Below are positions 43,489 through 55,290 of a stretch of DNA of 64,000 nucleotides, in pieces. Every line of letters begins with the position of its first letter. Within the stretch, counting starts at the first letter, position 1. The DNA comes from Lasiosphaeria ovina (lineage: Eukaryota; Ascomycota; Sordariomycetes; Sordariales; Lasiosphaeriaceae): contig JAULSN010000004.1 in NCBI GenBank assembly GCA_033439765.1, positions 2,428,001 to 2,492,000 on the forward strand, written 5' to 3'. Position numbers and translations under genes: made by a program. A model generated the notes under the pieces. That model was given only the letters and a program-made list of their open reading frames with translations. It did not search any database and was not told where the DNA came from.

Positions 43489-46400
43489 AGCATCAGCACA
43501 ATCCGTCCGAGAAGTTGGTGAGCTGGTGTTGACAACTGTACCGAGTAACTTCTGTAATCCCCTAGATCGTCTTACAAAACATGAAGCCCTCAGACTTCGG
43601 CCGCACTCTCGCTCGCCTTTGACCCGACCAAGCGTGTGGGCTGTGAGCACGATCCTGAAGGTTCTTGGGGATGCCGAGAACGCCGCATCTGACTTGGTAG
43701 CAAAGACACATGGGCGACGTGGGACGGAAGGCTGTCATGATGCTGTTTGTTGTGGAGGTTGGCATCGTCCTAGGTGCAAGGGGGCCGGAAACACCCCCGT
43801 TAATTCTAGCCGTGAATCACATATGTGTATGAAGTCATGAACTCCCGTTGCCAGGGGACTGGGGGACCTGCTGCGTAGACTCGAAGCGGCGGAAATGAGA
43901 GGTGTTAGATTACCTTTTCAGATGCGAGCTGCAACGTCTTTTTGATTGATGAACCAGAGATGCCTGGCGCCACTTGTTCCGTGTGGATGTCGGTGTGGTA
44001 AGCTGGGAGGGAAAGGATCTTGTGCAACACAGCAGATAGGCAGCCCTCAGAGAATATCGCTTTGATCTGTCTCACAAACTGGCACTCGGCATGCAGACGG
44101 GATATTCCGTTCTCTGTTCGAGTTACACTGTAACGGCTATCCAGCATCACCCCTGTGGCGTGCTCGCCAGACCGAGGGCACGTCGATCAACCGTCTAGAG
44201 TTAGGCCTCGAGCGGAATCAGTATTAACAAACCAGCCTGGGGGATAGGCGTGTCATCTTCGGGGTAAGCGATGCCAAGCGGCCCGCGCGGCCGGCCGTTG
44301 TTGCCGGTCGGCCGGCAGGCGGTACGTACTGTACGGCCGCGAATCGAGGTCCCCTAGGCGCCAAGCTCGAGCGACAGGCCCGCGCGGGTCCGAGGCCGGT
44401 GGAGGGCACCTTGGCCAAGGAGACGCCGGATCGGCAGCGACGAGGCAGGGAGGCCAGGTTCAAAGGCACGACGCCGCAGACGCCGTCCACTGTGCATAGC
44501 ACGTCACTCCTTGGCACGATATTGAGTTAAGTTACGTGCGTATGTGCCGCATTCCGCATTCCGCACCTATGTATCGTATCATGGACATTGTATGCTGGAG
44601 CGGCTTCAGACGTCTCCTACCGAGTATCCGTACGTACGTAGTAGACGCTCTGCAACCTCAGTGGAAAGCCGCCGTCTCGTGTGCCCGACACGGGCGTCTG
44701 TCTCGATGCCATTGGGATTGGGGGTTCCTCAAAGATAGGGCTTGCAATGCAAGCAAGCAGTCCAGTGCATTGCATTGCAGGCCAGACAGCCCCCAAGTCC
44801 CATTAGTGACTTTCTCAAGGACAAAGTCGACCGACGGGTTGTGAGCTGCCTTGGTCCCTACCCACGGATGCATGCTTCCAACGTCGGCTCCCGCTTAATT
44901 ATTTGTTGTTCCCATGCGGGTGAAAAGTTGGAGTCGACGCTGGCGTCACATCCCAGGCGTAGGTGTGCACACTTCACACAGCAGCACAATTGGCCCAACA
45001 GGACCGGTTGCGCGCGGCCAAGCATGGGATGGGTGATTGATGATGAATACCAAATCGAGATACGGAGCAGCTCCCGCAGGCAGTTGGATGTCAGTAACTC
45101 GCAGCGAAGCGGTTGCGACCGGTATGTAACTCGAGCTCTCGCAAACTACACTCCGTACTGTACTGTACCACACGATCCATCCAGTGAAACTCGACGATGG
45201 AGTTTGGACACTCCACTTCGGCGTCCAAAGACTAGGGCCGAGTAGTAGCACGCTGTAGCAAGAGTAGGAGCGATAGCGGTAGCAAGTGTCGGTCAGGTCA
45301 TGTCTGGTCAGGGAAGTCGAAGTACGTTGGTGATGGGATCAAATTCGTGCCGCACACCTCAGCTCTCTCCATGTCATTGTCAGCCTACCTTACCTGGGTA
45401 GGCAATAAGGATTCGACGGGATTCCAGTCCCAGCTCAGAAAGGAGTAAACGTTGCAGAAGCGGGCAGGCATGGATGATGGAGGTGACGGAAGGTGAGGCG
45501 GCCGACAGTTCAGTCCCAGTCCTTAGTCAAGGGTGGCTTGTACCTTCCAAGTATGACGACTTTTGCTCTTGGGAGTTGGGGACGAGCGCGGGCTCCACAG
45601 GGGCTCACGGTAATGCATGTGGCCCCTGCAGTTTGGACGGAAGGGTACCTGGTACTTGAGACGAACATTGACCCGGGAAGCTGCGACCGCGCAAAAGGCC
45701 TGCTTGCCTGCCTGCCTTACAGCGTACATAAGGACGGCACTTAACATGGAAACCCCCCAAAAGTCTCTTAACTGTGTTGTATTTGGAAACAAGAAGAGAA
45801 AACCACAGTCCGCCCGGGGGCTTGGCCCAACGCTCGACGCCCTGATATACGCCGCCGGGCACAAGGCCTGCAGGGCCTGGTAGCTAAGGAATCTGGACTA
45901 CTAGGAGGACACATTTCGCTAGCGGAGGACAAAGAGGAACGTGTGCTCGGCTCGCATGAGGCACCTCTCTCTCAGCCGAGGACTAGTAGTGACGAGGAGG
46001 CTTGGAGAAGGCGCGAGGATTCCAGCTTGCAGGCCATGCACAGTGCTCATGCTTCCGAGGTCCTGGTGGGCTGCTGAACTAATACGGATAGTAGGTAAAT
46101 GTATCTGGCAGGCTCGCCGCCGTCGAGGTGGCAGCTGGGACGGACACGGCTTGCTACGTATCTTGTGTGTGCATTCATGGGCCGCCGCCCCGGATACCAA
46201 CATACGACCCTTGGACTCCCGTCTGGCTGGAGGAATGAGATTGGGGATGAGGGTTGCTCCTGGGGCCGCCCCAGAGGCGACCGCGGTGATGGGAGCCACG
46301 GTCGACTGCCATTGATGGAAGAGACAGAGGCAGGCACGGAACATTCCCGAGGCCGGGGAAAACTGGTCTTCAGGCTCTTCAGGCGTCGTCATCCATCCTC

Positions 46401-48692
46401 ACGACTGTTTTACCCACAGATCTCGCCAGTTGGGTGAAGGTACGAAGTACAGCAAAAGGGTATTAGCCCGCGTGCCGGGCCGGATCGCCATCGCGAGTCC
46501 CGAAAATCCCATAGGCAGCCGAGCCCCCCCCCCCCAAGATACCACAACATCATGGGCGACTATCTTTGTCAGATCTCGCCATGCGCTATCCGGGGTGGTG
46601 GCCTCGAAATCAGGAAAACTCGACGGGACCCAGAGTTCCGCACTGCCATTCCGCCCGTGTGTCGCCAGTCAGCGGCACTGATGTATATATGCACTTCGTA
46701 TGTACGAATACATACATACAATACTTACGGTGCCATAATGGCACTTACATGGTAGGCTGATAGGGTGCTCGAGGCGGGGAGCATGATTGTCTTTGTCTCG
46801 CCTCTCTGCGGTCCCGCCAGGGGACCAAGTTCTGTGGTTCACCGTTCCGGAACACACGCCAGCTTGGATTGCTGTATGGTTCGAGTATAACAGGTGAAAA
46901 GGTGCGAGGTGGACGGACAGCCCGTGGGAACCAACCTACATCCTAACCCTGCCCGCAAAAATGGGGTGTGCAAGCAAGCCGCGAACAAGCCGCAATAGGG
47001 TGCACACCCCATTTTTGCAGGTAGTTGCTAACCTAACCTAATCGCCTCAGTAGCGTGTGTGTCTAATCGTCTGTGCTGTCTGTCGCAGAGAGCTTCCATT
47101 GCTTCCATATCCCTTTGCTTCGACCAACCTTTCGGTAAACACCTTGGGACAAGTCGGGCGGTACGGAGCAGCGTATTATACACTAGGTGGGTTGGGTAGT
47201 AGGGTGGACAAGCCCCGAGCGAGATCGCAGCGGCAGCGGCAGTGCCATGGATGCTCGCCGCCTCCATGGCCCATGCCAATTGCCAGCCGGCGCAGAGATA
47301 GCAAAAGCAGGCCAGACGCACCCATCGAGAACCGAGGGACAGATATTGTGTGCACCGAGTACGGATAGTGTGCGTGCGATACATATACGGAGTGTCCGTA
47401 CACAAACCAAACACGTTGCATGAGCCTCACCTCACCTGTGACCTGAGGGCCTCCAAGTTGGGTGCTTGCTCGAGATCTCCACTCGCCGGCAACCCGGAAC
47501 CCAGCCGCCCGGCCAACTGTCCACCGTGTGTTCCTAACTGTACAAGTCCTGGGCTGGGCTCTGGGCGATTTGCATTGCGTGCGAATGTGTTTGTGGGTGA
47601 TCTGGGGCCTGGCACGGGAGTTGCCTCTGCTTTGTTTTGCCAAGGCATGGGTATGGTAAGGGTATGGGCGGGTTCGGGGGCTGGGCTTGTGCGGTGGGGT
47701 GACTGCGGTCGGTCTGGTAGGTAGCTCAGGTTCCAGGTCGCTCCATCCGTCAGCAGAGCCAAAGCCAGAACCAGAGCCAGAGCCAAAAGAGCCAAAAAGC
47801 CAAAGAGCCAACCTAGCTAAGCCAGAGCCAGACCGGCCGGGCAAGGCAAGGCAAGGCAGGAAGGCCCTGCAACAAGCTGCCCTACTCCTGGACAAGGCAA
47901 GCTGCTTCCATTCGGCTTTTCCTAGTGGCCCTACTCAGTAGGTTGGCCCTTAACCTTGGCCCTTTGCTGCCTTTGCCTTGGCCCCCTTTATTCCGGTATC
48001 CCTTTTAACTGGCAAGTATTTAAGGCATGTACGGTACTATATTACAGTGCTACACCGCACTACACCTACCACCCCCGGCACCGCCCATCCCCTCGTCCCG
48101 GGGCTAAGTGCTGCGCGCATCCCTCCCCAAAGCCTCCAGTTAGGTACTTCGTACCCCCATACATCGATACTCCGTACGATTCTGGAGATCAAAGCAGCAA
48201 CCCAACCCACCTGCTAAGACCGGGACTAATAATTACCTTGCCTACTACCTACATTACTCCACCGCTCTCCATACCTACTCAACGCTGTGCTGCGACCGCT
48301 ACCAACTGCTTGCTGTACTGCTGCTGCTCAACTGCTCCGCTGCTGTTGTTGCTGCTGCCGACCCCGGCTGTTGTCATCGTTACCTACCCGCCTGCCTGCC
48401 TACCGACCTACCTTGCCATTTTCATCGCCCGACGTCGAATTTCCATTTCCACCTCGCCAATATCCTCGGCCCTGCGTCAGGTGCAGACTCGGAGCGAGAC
48501 GAGCCACAGACCCGCCCTCGTCTTTCTTGGTCGTCGTGCTTTTCCCCCTCCATCCGCCTGTCTGCCGCCTCCGCCTCCAGCCTCGCGCCCCTCATCTGAG
48601 CTCGGTGCCACTTCCCCGACCCTTACCCCGTCCGACAGCCGCCGAAAAATCACACGACAGCTGGGCCTCGTCCTCGACGACGCACACACAAC
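43489..48692. other. Long gene-poor region upstream of ras-2
   Basis: About 5 kb without a supported gene. It holds a short perfect inverted repeat (46955-47018), a C12 run (46524-46535), degenerate AGCCAA/AGCCAG hexamers (about 47750-47835), and, in the last 600 bases, a pyrimidine-rich stretch with CTGCTG runs that is probably the ras-2 leader. Long open frames at 47176-47895 (-) and 47956-48762 (+) reflect this simple sequence. Confidence 0.5.
46955..47018. repeat. Short inverted repeat, 18-bp perfect arms
   Basis: GCAAAAATGGGGTGTGCA at 46955-46972 is repeated in reverse complement at 47001-47018, with a 28-base centre (AGCAAGCC...CCGCAATAGGG). Outside the arms the similarity continues weakly. 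It could be a hairpin-forming RNA, a terminator or a remnant of a miniature inverted-repeat element. Confidence 0.8.
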
Positions 48693-49567
48693 ATGGCGGG
48701 AAATTTGGTGCTGTACAAACTGGTCGTGCTTGGAGATGGTGGCGTGGGCAAGACGGCCTTGACCATCCAGTTGTGTCTACAGCACTTTGTTGAGACTGTA
48801 GGTTTGAGTCTATTCCTGCTTCTGCGTTCCCCTTCTACTACTACTGTTCTGTTACCGCCGTGCTCGCTTTCGTCTCCCGAGCTTCATCTCCCGCTCGTCT
48901 TAGCTTGCATCCCCTCTCCTCTCCCAGATCGCTACGACTGCGGCTGCACGTCAGCTCGCTAACGTGCCTCCTATAGTATGACCCTACCATTGAGGACTCG
49001 TATCGGAGGCAGTCCGTCATAGACGACCAGGCGTGCATGCTCGAAGTGCTGGACACGGCGGGGCAAGAGGAGTACACAGCACTGCGAGATCAGTGGATCC
49101 GAGACGGCGAGGGCTTCATCTTAGTGTATAGTGTCTCGTCGCGGTCGTCCTTTTCACGCATCAAGCGCTTCCACCACCAAATCCAAAGAGTCAAGGAGTC
49201 GACGGCGGGGTCGCCGTCGTACCCGGGGTCGCCCATCGCCTCGGTCAGTCCATCGGCGCCCGTACCCATCATGCTTGTGGGCAACAAGAGCGACCGCATT
49301 GCCGAGCGCGAGGTGTCGACCCAGGAAGGCCACGCTCTCGCGCGCGAGCTGGGGTGCGAGTTCGTCGAGGCGTCGGCCAAGAACAACGTCAACGTCGACA
49401 AAGCGTTCCACGACGTGGTTCGGATCCTGCGGCGGCAGCGACAGGCGGCATCCCGGCCGCTTCCTCCCTCGGGGGGCAGCAAATATGAGAGGAGGGGAGA
49501 GGCCAGCCCGCAGCTGGGAGAGTCTAGACGCTATCGACGCAAAGACAACCGATGTGTCGTATTATGA
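48693..49567 (+). CDS. ras-2: Ras-type small GTPase, ras-2 orthologue
   Basis: Two exons, 48693-48797 and 48977-49567, 231 residues. The 179-nt intron has donor GTAGGT, branch GCTAAC and acceptor CTATAG, and falls exactly between HFVET and YDPTIEDSY. All G boxes are intact: P-loop GDGGVGKT (14-21), switch [10 protein letters not shown] (36-44) with Thr39, DTAGQEE (61-67) with the catalytic Gln65, NKSD (138-141) and EASAK (167-170). The C-terminus is polybasic (RRYRRKDNR) with prenylation box CVVL (228-231), whose final Leu favours geranylgeranylation. A Ser/Pro insert [20 protein letters not shown] (111-130) between the third helix and fifth strand is a mark of the ras-2 group known from Neurospora. 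Ras-2 proteins signal through MAPK/cAMP routes to hyphal growth, conidiation and, in pathogens, infection structures. The start is the first ATG, giving the conserved MAGN...LYKLVVLG beginning. Confidence 0.95.
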
Positions 49568-52500
49568 GCGACGGCTCGTCGCTCTTCCACCAGAGGAAAA
49601 CCCACCCATCGCGGTTTGGGCCGTTTCCGGTATTCCGGGCACCTCGGCTCCGCTGCCCGCGATGCAGAAAGATATCAGCTCAAACAAATCTCCCCTCCCC
49701 TATCTATTCCCCCCCAGCTTTGGCGCCAATGCGCGAATATTTCCATCCGATCTGCACAATGGCAATTTTTTTCTCGCAACAGCTCGAATCCCATTTAGGT
49801 TATTATCACGCGCCGTGCCGCGATCCCTTTTTCCGTCGATTTCTGCTCATATTCTACACCATTTCTGCAATCCACCACACACATAACCGGCTCTCCAAAC
49901 GGCGAATGGCGCACAAACCAAAAGAGGGCATCATTGGGGCGTAAATTTTCGATTTTTCTCGGCTACGTGGGAGAGGTTTTCTTCTTCCTTTGTTCTATCT
50001 GCGAGGGGGGTTTCACGAGCATCCTAGGCGCGCAGAAGTGTCCACTAACACCCCACGGCCCTCGACTTGAGATTTTTAAGGTCCCTCGATCCCGACCTCA
50101 TCCGAGCACTCTCGGGCTCTCCTGGGAGCTCTGTAACCACGGATAAGCCCGAGGGATGGAATGATGGGGGACACCTTGTAGGAAAGACTGTCGGTGGACG
50201 AGGACTTAGTGTTTGGCCGGGGGAGCAGGACGAGGGACGCTGCGGTCAAGGGTGAAAAGGGAGGCGGAGAAGAAGAGTGAGGGCCTAAGACCGACTACAC
50301 TACACAGTACAGACTCGGCCCGCGTCTCTTCTGGACATTTCCTACAATGGCCTCGTGCCATCGCTGGCTAGGTATCTATCTGCTAGGGCTATCTCAGAAA
50401 ATATTAACTAAAGAAAGGCTGTCAAAAATATATCCAGATGCGCACACAAGACTGTCTTGAAATTCTACCTAGGTACCTATCTTGGCTTTTTATCTTTGCT
50501 ACTAACTTGTGGTGACACAGATGCCTGCTTCGCTTTTGCATAGGCTCCTGGATCGCCCACCGGCTTGGGACTAGAACTAAGCTCAATCGAGATGCTCGGT
50601 CCTGGTCTGCCCAGCCACATGCCAACCACTCGACGCCTGGCTCCTCTGGTGAACAACGCATACGTACATACATAGATACATGAAAGACGGGTTTTTTGTT
50701 GGCTCTCTGGCTGTCTCGACGACCACCGCCGACGCATAGATTTTACCCATGCTATGCTCAGCGGACAGGTCCTGTGTGAACCCCCGTCCGCTCGTTTAAC
50801 ATTGAGTTCCCGCATGGAGGGAGTTAACTCTCACGACGTTCTCTCCTTCTCCCTATCACCTACCTTGAGTAAGGCAAGGCAAGGTAGTTGGGGTCTCATC
50901 ACTCTCGGTTTGAGAACACATACACACACACACACACAAACACACACACTTCACGCAACCCACGTTCTTTTTTTTCTTGCGCTTGCTGCTGCTGCAGGTC
51001 TGCAAACTGCATTGCATGTGCGTGAGACGCCGCTACCGAGCGGTCCCTGCCTGCCTGCCTGCCTTCCTACCTGCCTTCCTAGGTCTAGGTCTGGGTAAGG
51101 CATGTAAATGCCTACATACACTCATACATTTCAAGCTAACACCAGCAGTAGTGGCTGTTTGTATCGCACACGATGTTGGCATGCGCGGGGAGTGCGGGTT
51201 ACTTATTTGCCCAATGGGAGGTAGCTAAGGTAGGTAATCAGGGCAAAATTTCCCTTTTGAGATTGAGCGAGGACTTTTCCCGATAATGTCTTTACTTTGT
51301 TCAATTGGTTTTATTTCTTACTTGACTTGCGTTGTTGTTCTGTTGTGCTAGTTAGAGAGTTGTTTTGTTGTCACTAGTGGGTGTCATGGTAAGAATAACT
51401 CCCACGGTATTTCCTTTCTTCTTTTCCTGTTTTTAGCATGTATGAAACTTACTTCTCTTGTCCTATAGAAAGCGGTGCCTGCCCCCTTTCCTTGCCAGGG
51501 AGCAATTAGACCTTGCTACTTATAGGAACCTGTTTCCTCTATTTCGTATCTCGATTTAGGTTTGGTGGTTCATCCTCTACAAATCCTCCAGTTGCGCGTC
51601 GAGAACCCTTGTATCTCCCACTCACACGCCTTAAAACGCAGCTACCTATGCAAGAGTCACCGCTCTTGTCAGGGAAATACGCAGCCAGCATCCCCAACTG
51701 TCAACACGTGCCGGAGGACCGGCCCCGGTCCGGCGGCGGCTGCTCAAATTATCAAGGAGCTTGGTGCTCGGGGTTGGCGTCGCGGTTGAGAGACGACGCC
51801 CAAGACATGTCATATTCTCGTTTCATTTAGGTAAACAGAGGCATAGACCCCCTGAAGTTCAACCGGAGCAAGGGGGGATGGAATTTGCGTGTGGGCATCC
51901 CGGCTGGTAACCAGCCCCAACCTAATCCAGACAGAGCCAATCGAGTCTTTGGAAATCGGCATGTTTTAGTGAATTGCACAAGTCCAAGTCGCTGCCTTGG
52001 TCTGGGTGGCGCCTGCCCCGTAAACTTCTTGAGGGGGGTAAATAGAGTTTGAGCTTGCTTGATTAAGCGTGACCGGAGAATAGATACGGTACCTGACGGA
52101 AAGTAGGATCGAGATTACGGGCAAGTTGACAGACAATCTGAGCTTTTCCATCTCTCTTCCATCACTTTTCTCTTTCCTGTCAACTACGGCTCCTAGCAAC
52201 ACGGCTTGGCCGAATATCCAACCCGGGACATGTACATAACACGCCATAGTGACATCATTCAGTCTTTCTATCTGGATGAACACCGACTTGGCTTTGGATA
52301 TTTTTTCCCTTAAGTACTCATGATCTTTCCAGGATACCCCTCTGGTCGGTCCAGCGGGGTGGGGGGAGCGGCAATGTGCCGTCTCGAGGGTTTGGAGTTG
52401 AAGCACATGAAGCAGCTAAAGGCTTGTAGTGGACAGTACCCGACCCAACCCAAATCGCCCTCTTTTGCCGCTTAATATCATTCGTCGGATCGGTTCACTG

Positions 52501-53561
52501 TATCCAGAAGAGACAAGAGGAAGAAGGTGGCATGGAAGCGTCGCACATACTGTGCCATACTCGGCACTACCTACGTCTGCCGTGGTTGTCAGCTCAACTT
52601 GAAGCCAGCATCGTGGTGGGCTTGGCGCGTCGTCGACGAGTGAGAGCCGAGACTTGAACCGGGCCACTCACTCTTCTGCCGGATCTCCAGGCCTCGCTTC
52701 GCTCCCGATCAATTGTCTGAGCGTGCGCAGGCCGGTGGACTCGGACCCCTTTGTGCTTGCACCCGGCTAAAGGAATGTAGAATAGCGAATGGTGAATGTG
52801 GATGGGAGGGAAGCTTCGGCACACAACCCGCCCCAAGTCCGGATGCGGAATACGGATACTGGGCCAAAGGCCCTCATGATGGACTTGGCCTGCCGAGCAC
52901 GTATGTACGAACGTACCAACGACACGCCGACACCAGGCAATCAGAGCAAGAGTTCAATGCGCCAAATGCTACCATCAAAACCACCATACCACCTTGCCCG
53001 TTGTTAGCCAGCCACGGCCACATGCCACCAACTCATCCAAGCGATGGTCGACGACGCAGCAAGGCCTCGGGCTAAGGCGGCAGGCGGCAAGATTGTGAGT
53101 GCGCGACGTGCATCCCAGAACTAATGCCCCCGGGCAGCCTGCCATCTTCAGGGCAAATCGCCTACACTTCTAGCAGAAACGAGCGAATGATGGCCATGGT
53201 CGCGGATCTGATAATGCGTCTGGTGACAGCGGTGCTACGTTGAATTGGTAGGGGACTCTAGAAAGGAGATGGTAGACAGGCATATCGGGCCCAAGTCCGC
53301 CCCGCCGGTACGGACGGATCCGGAAGGTCAAACTGGCGGCCCTGCCTGGCCATCAACATGGACGCCGACTGTTACCGGGGGTCCGTCCACCATTCCTCCC
53401 CCGGATTCAACCGCGCACACACCACTACGCTCTCCCCTCCCCTTTCTCCCTCGGGAAGATCCTCTCCCCGCTTCCTTCTTTCACCCCAAGATCGTTGCCA
53501 AAGGAGCCACACGCATGCATGCACTTGCAGTTTCTCTGTGCAGAGGTGCGCTTGCAAGAGG

Positions 53562-53588
53562 AGCAACAGAGAGAGAGAGAGAGAGAGC
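53562..53588. repeat. GA microsatellite
   Basis: Roughly twelve GA units on the plus strand in the gene-poor region downstream of ras-2. Confidence 0.85.
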
Positions 53589-54326
53589 GTGAAAAGAAAG
53601 CACGCACTCGTGCGGCCCACCAATCCGATCAGAAAGAGGAAATCCGGTGCCGGAGCTGCTGCCTACACTCTTTCCAGACGTCCACTAAGAAGACTGATCT
53701 GCTATTCGAGAAGCGAATGTGCATAGCACGAACCTATCTTGGACCAGAACAAGACTACATTTCTCTGTATGTATGTTTCTCTCTGCGTACATGATATGTT
53801 CATGCAGATGCTTGCAGGATGGGGGTGGAAAGGGGGGGTTGACAAGCTAAGCTCAAGTCTTTCCAGCCACGGAAAGAAAAGCCTCCATGCATCGTCATCA
53901 GCACCACCCCACACCTCGCCTGTCATCCTCCTGCAAGAGCAAAACGAGAAAAAAGAAACAAAAACCAAACCATTGGGCCAGAGCTCTTTTTCATCTTTTT
54001 TTTTTTTTTTTGCTATGCAGAGGAGTTTATGGCCAAGGGCCCCTCCCTCTCGTTCCGCACATGCACTTGTCCCCGTCCTTAGCTTCTTCCTTGCCGTGTG
54101 TGCATAACAACCAGCCAACCACCTCACCGCACGATCAGCACAGAGCGTACATATATACGCCACAGCTTTTTTTCCCCTCTAATAAAACTTGGGCGACCCC
54201 CACGCGGGGCATCATGATACTGACGCGAGGAAGGAGCTGGGGTAAGATGCATTTGCGTGCTCAAGCAAATTACTTGTCGCTTGTTGCGGTTTTCTTTCCT
54301 TGTTCCTTTGGGGGGTTTTTTGGTTT

Positions 54327-54367
54327 CTTTTTTTTAAAAAAATTAAAATTAAAATTAAAAAAAAACC
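54327..54367. repeat. AT-only low-complexity stretch (T-run, A-run, AATTAA units)
   Basis: A T8 run followed by A7 and tandem TTAAAA units. It marks the left side of the AT-rich patch that precedes the relic at 54.6 kb. Confidence 0.8.
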
Positions 54368-54618
54368 CTTATATATCCCAGTTTCACTGATCTGTCTTGC
54401 TTAATCCATCTGCCAAACCTTGGCACCCAGGTGGTGATGATGGGCTAGATGCAATATCTCTCTATTTTGTGCCTGTAATGATACCGTGAAAATTCTCTCC
54501 TGGAAAACAAATAAACACACATTATACTGTCTTCTATGCCTGCCCTTAGCTGGAGAGAGGGAGGATTGGTCTCTTCAGTAACTTCGTATAGAGAGAGTAG
54601 TCGGCGGTTGTTGCTGGA

Positions 54619-55290
54619 TTGCGGGATCCCGCCCACCGGCCAGAGGTTGATTTGTTAATTAGTTTATATGTAAGGTACCTGGTGTATCTTCTGGAGATAG
54701 TATGGCGACCAAAGCAGACCAAGAAGAGGGGAAAAACGACACTCTCGATACAGAAGACCTTTGAGGGTACCTTTCGGGATGTAGATGGGAATTTGGTCAA
54801 TGGCGGAAAGAACCTCCGAATTTGGTTGAAGGATTTCGGCAACAAGCTTGATTGTCCCAAAAGCCGAAAGGCCCAGGGGGTAATTACCATCTCTGTTACC
54901 AAGTTGTACGAGTTGGTGCAAAAGGGCGAGGCTCGTATTCAGACACTGAAGCGGAAGCGGGGGTCGGATGAGGTTCTTGCAGGTGGAAGTAAGCGGATGA
55001 CCTACCCGCCACCGGAGAAGCTCCAGGAAGAAGCCCAGAAGCGACTCGACGATCAGGACGAAGACTATATCCCAGAGTAGGATAATATCTTGCAGGTGGC
55101 GAAGATAGAGCTTGTAGAAAGGGTTCGGTCACCACCGGAGCAACTCACAGAATTAGACGAGAAGCGGTTTGAGGCAGCCGAGAAAAGAGTCAAGAAGCAG
55201 CTTAACGACTAGGACAGCGAGCAGGTGGCAAAGATAGAGCTTATAGAACTATTCACGCGGATCCGAGTTTTTGTGCGCTTGGTGTTAAAG
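54619..55290 (+). pseudogene. ORF relic with repeated lysine/glutamate module and TAG stops
   Basis: Unknown protein. A 153-codon frame (54619-55080) contains TTLSIQKTFEGTFRDVDGN, GKNLRIWLKDFGNKLDCP and ISVTKLYELVQKGEARIQ, followed by a basic patch KRKRGSD and a charged coil ending DEDYIPE at TAG. The same frame continues beyond it with NILQVAKIELVERV, a coiled segment KRFEAAEKRVKKQLND, a second TAG, and a near-copy of the first module, EQVAKIELIELF. The two copies show what the second stop was: unit one reads GATCAGGAC where unit two reads GACTAGGAC, so CAG became TAG. The start is uncertain, and AT-rich sequence on the left suggests the insertion or decay of a mobile element. I see no catalytic motif. 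Confidence 0.45.

Larger units (their letters stand above)
49568..54618. other. Long gene-poor region downstream of ras-2
   Basis: About 5 kb with no supported gene. Short frames at 51513-51830, 52713-53075 and 53245-53592 lack conserved text. It contains CA runs near 50920-50948, a (CTGC)n-type run near 51048-51064, a GA microsatellite at 53562-53588, a T-run at 53997-54010 and an AT-only stretch at 54327-54367. Confidence 0.5.

Noticed and set aside
47176..47895. 239-codon minus-strand frame rich in Gly/Ser
   Set aside because: Produced by the AGCCAA/AGCCAG hexamers; no conserved text.
47956..48762. 268-codon plus-strand frame overlapping the ras-2 start
   Set aside because: Pro/Cys/Leu-rich product of a pyrimidine-rich leader; runs out of frame into ras-2 exon 1.
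49131..49886. 251-codon plus-strand frame inside ras-2
   Set aside because: Alternative frame of the GC-rich ras-2 second exon.
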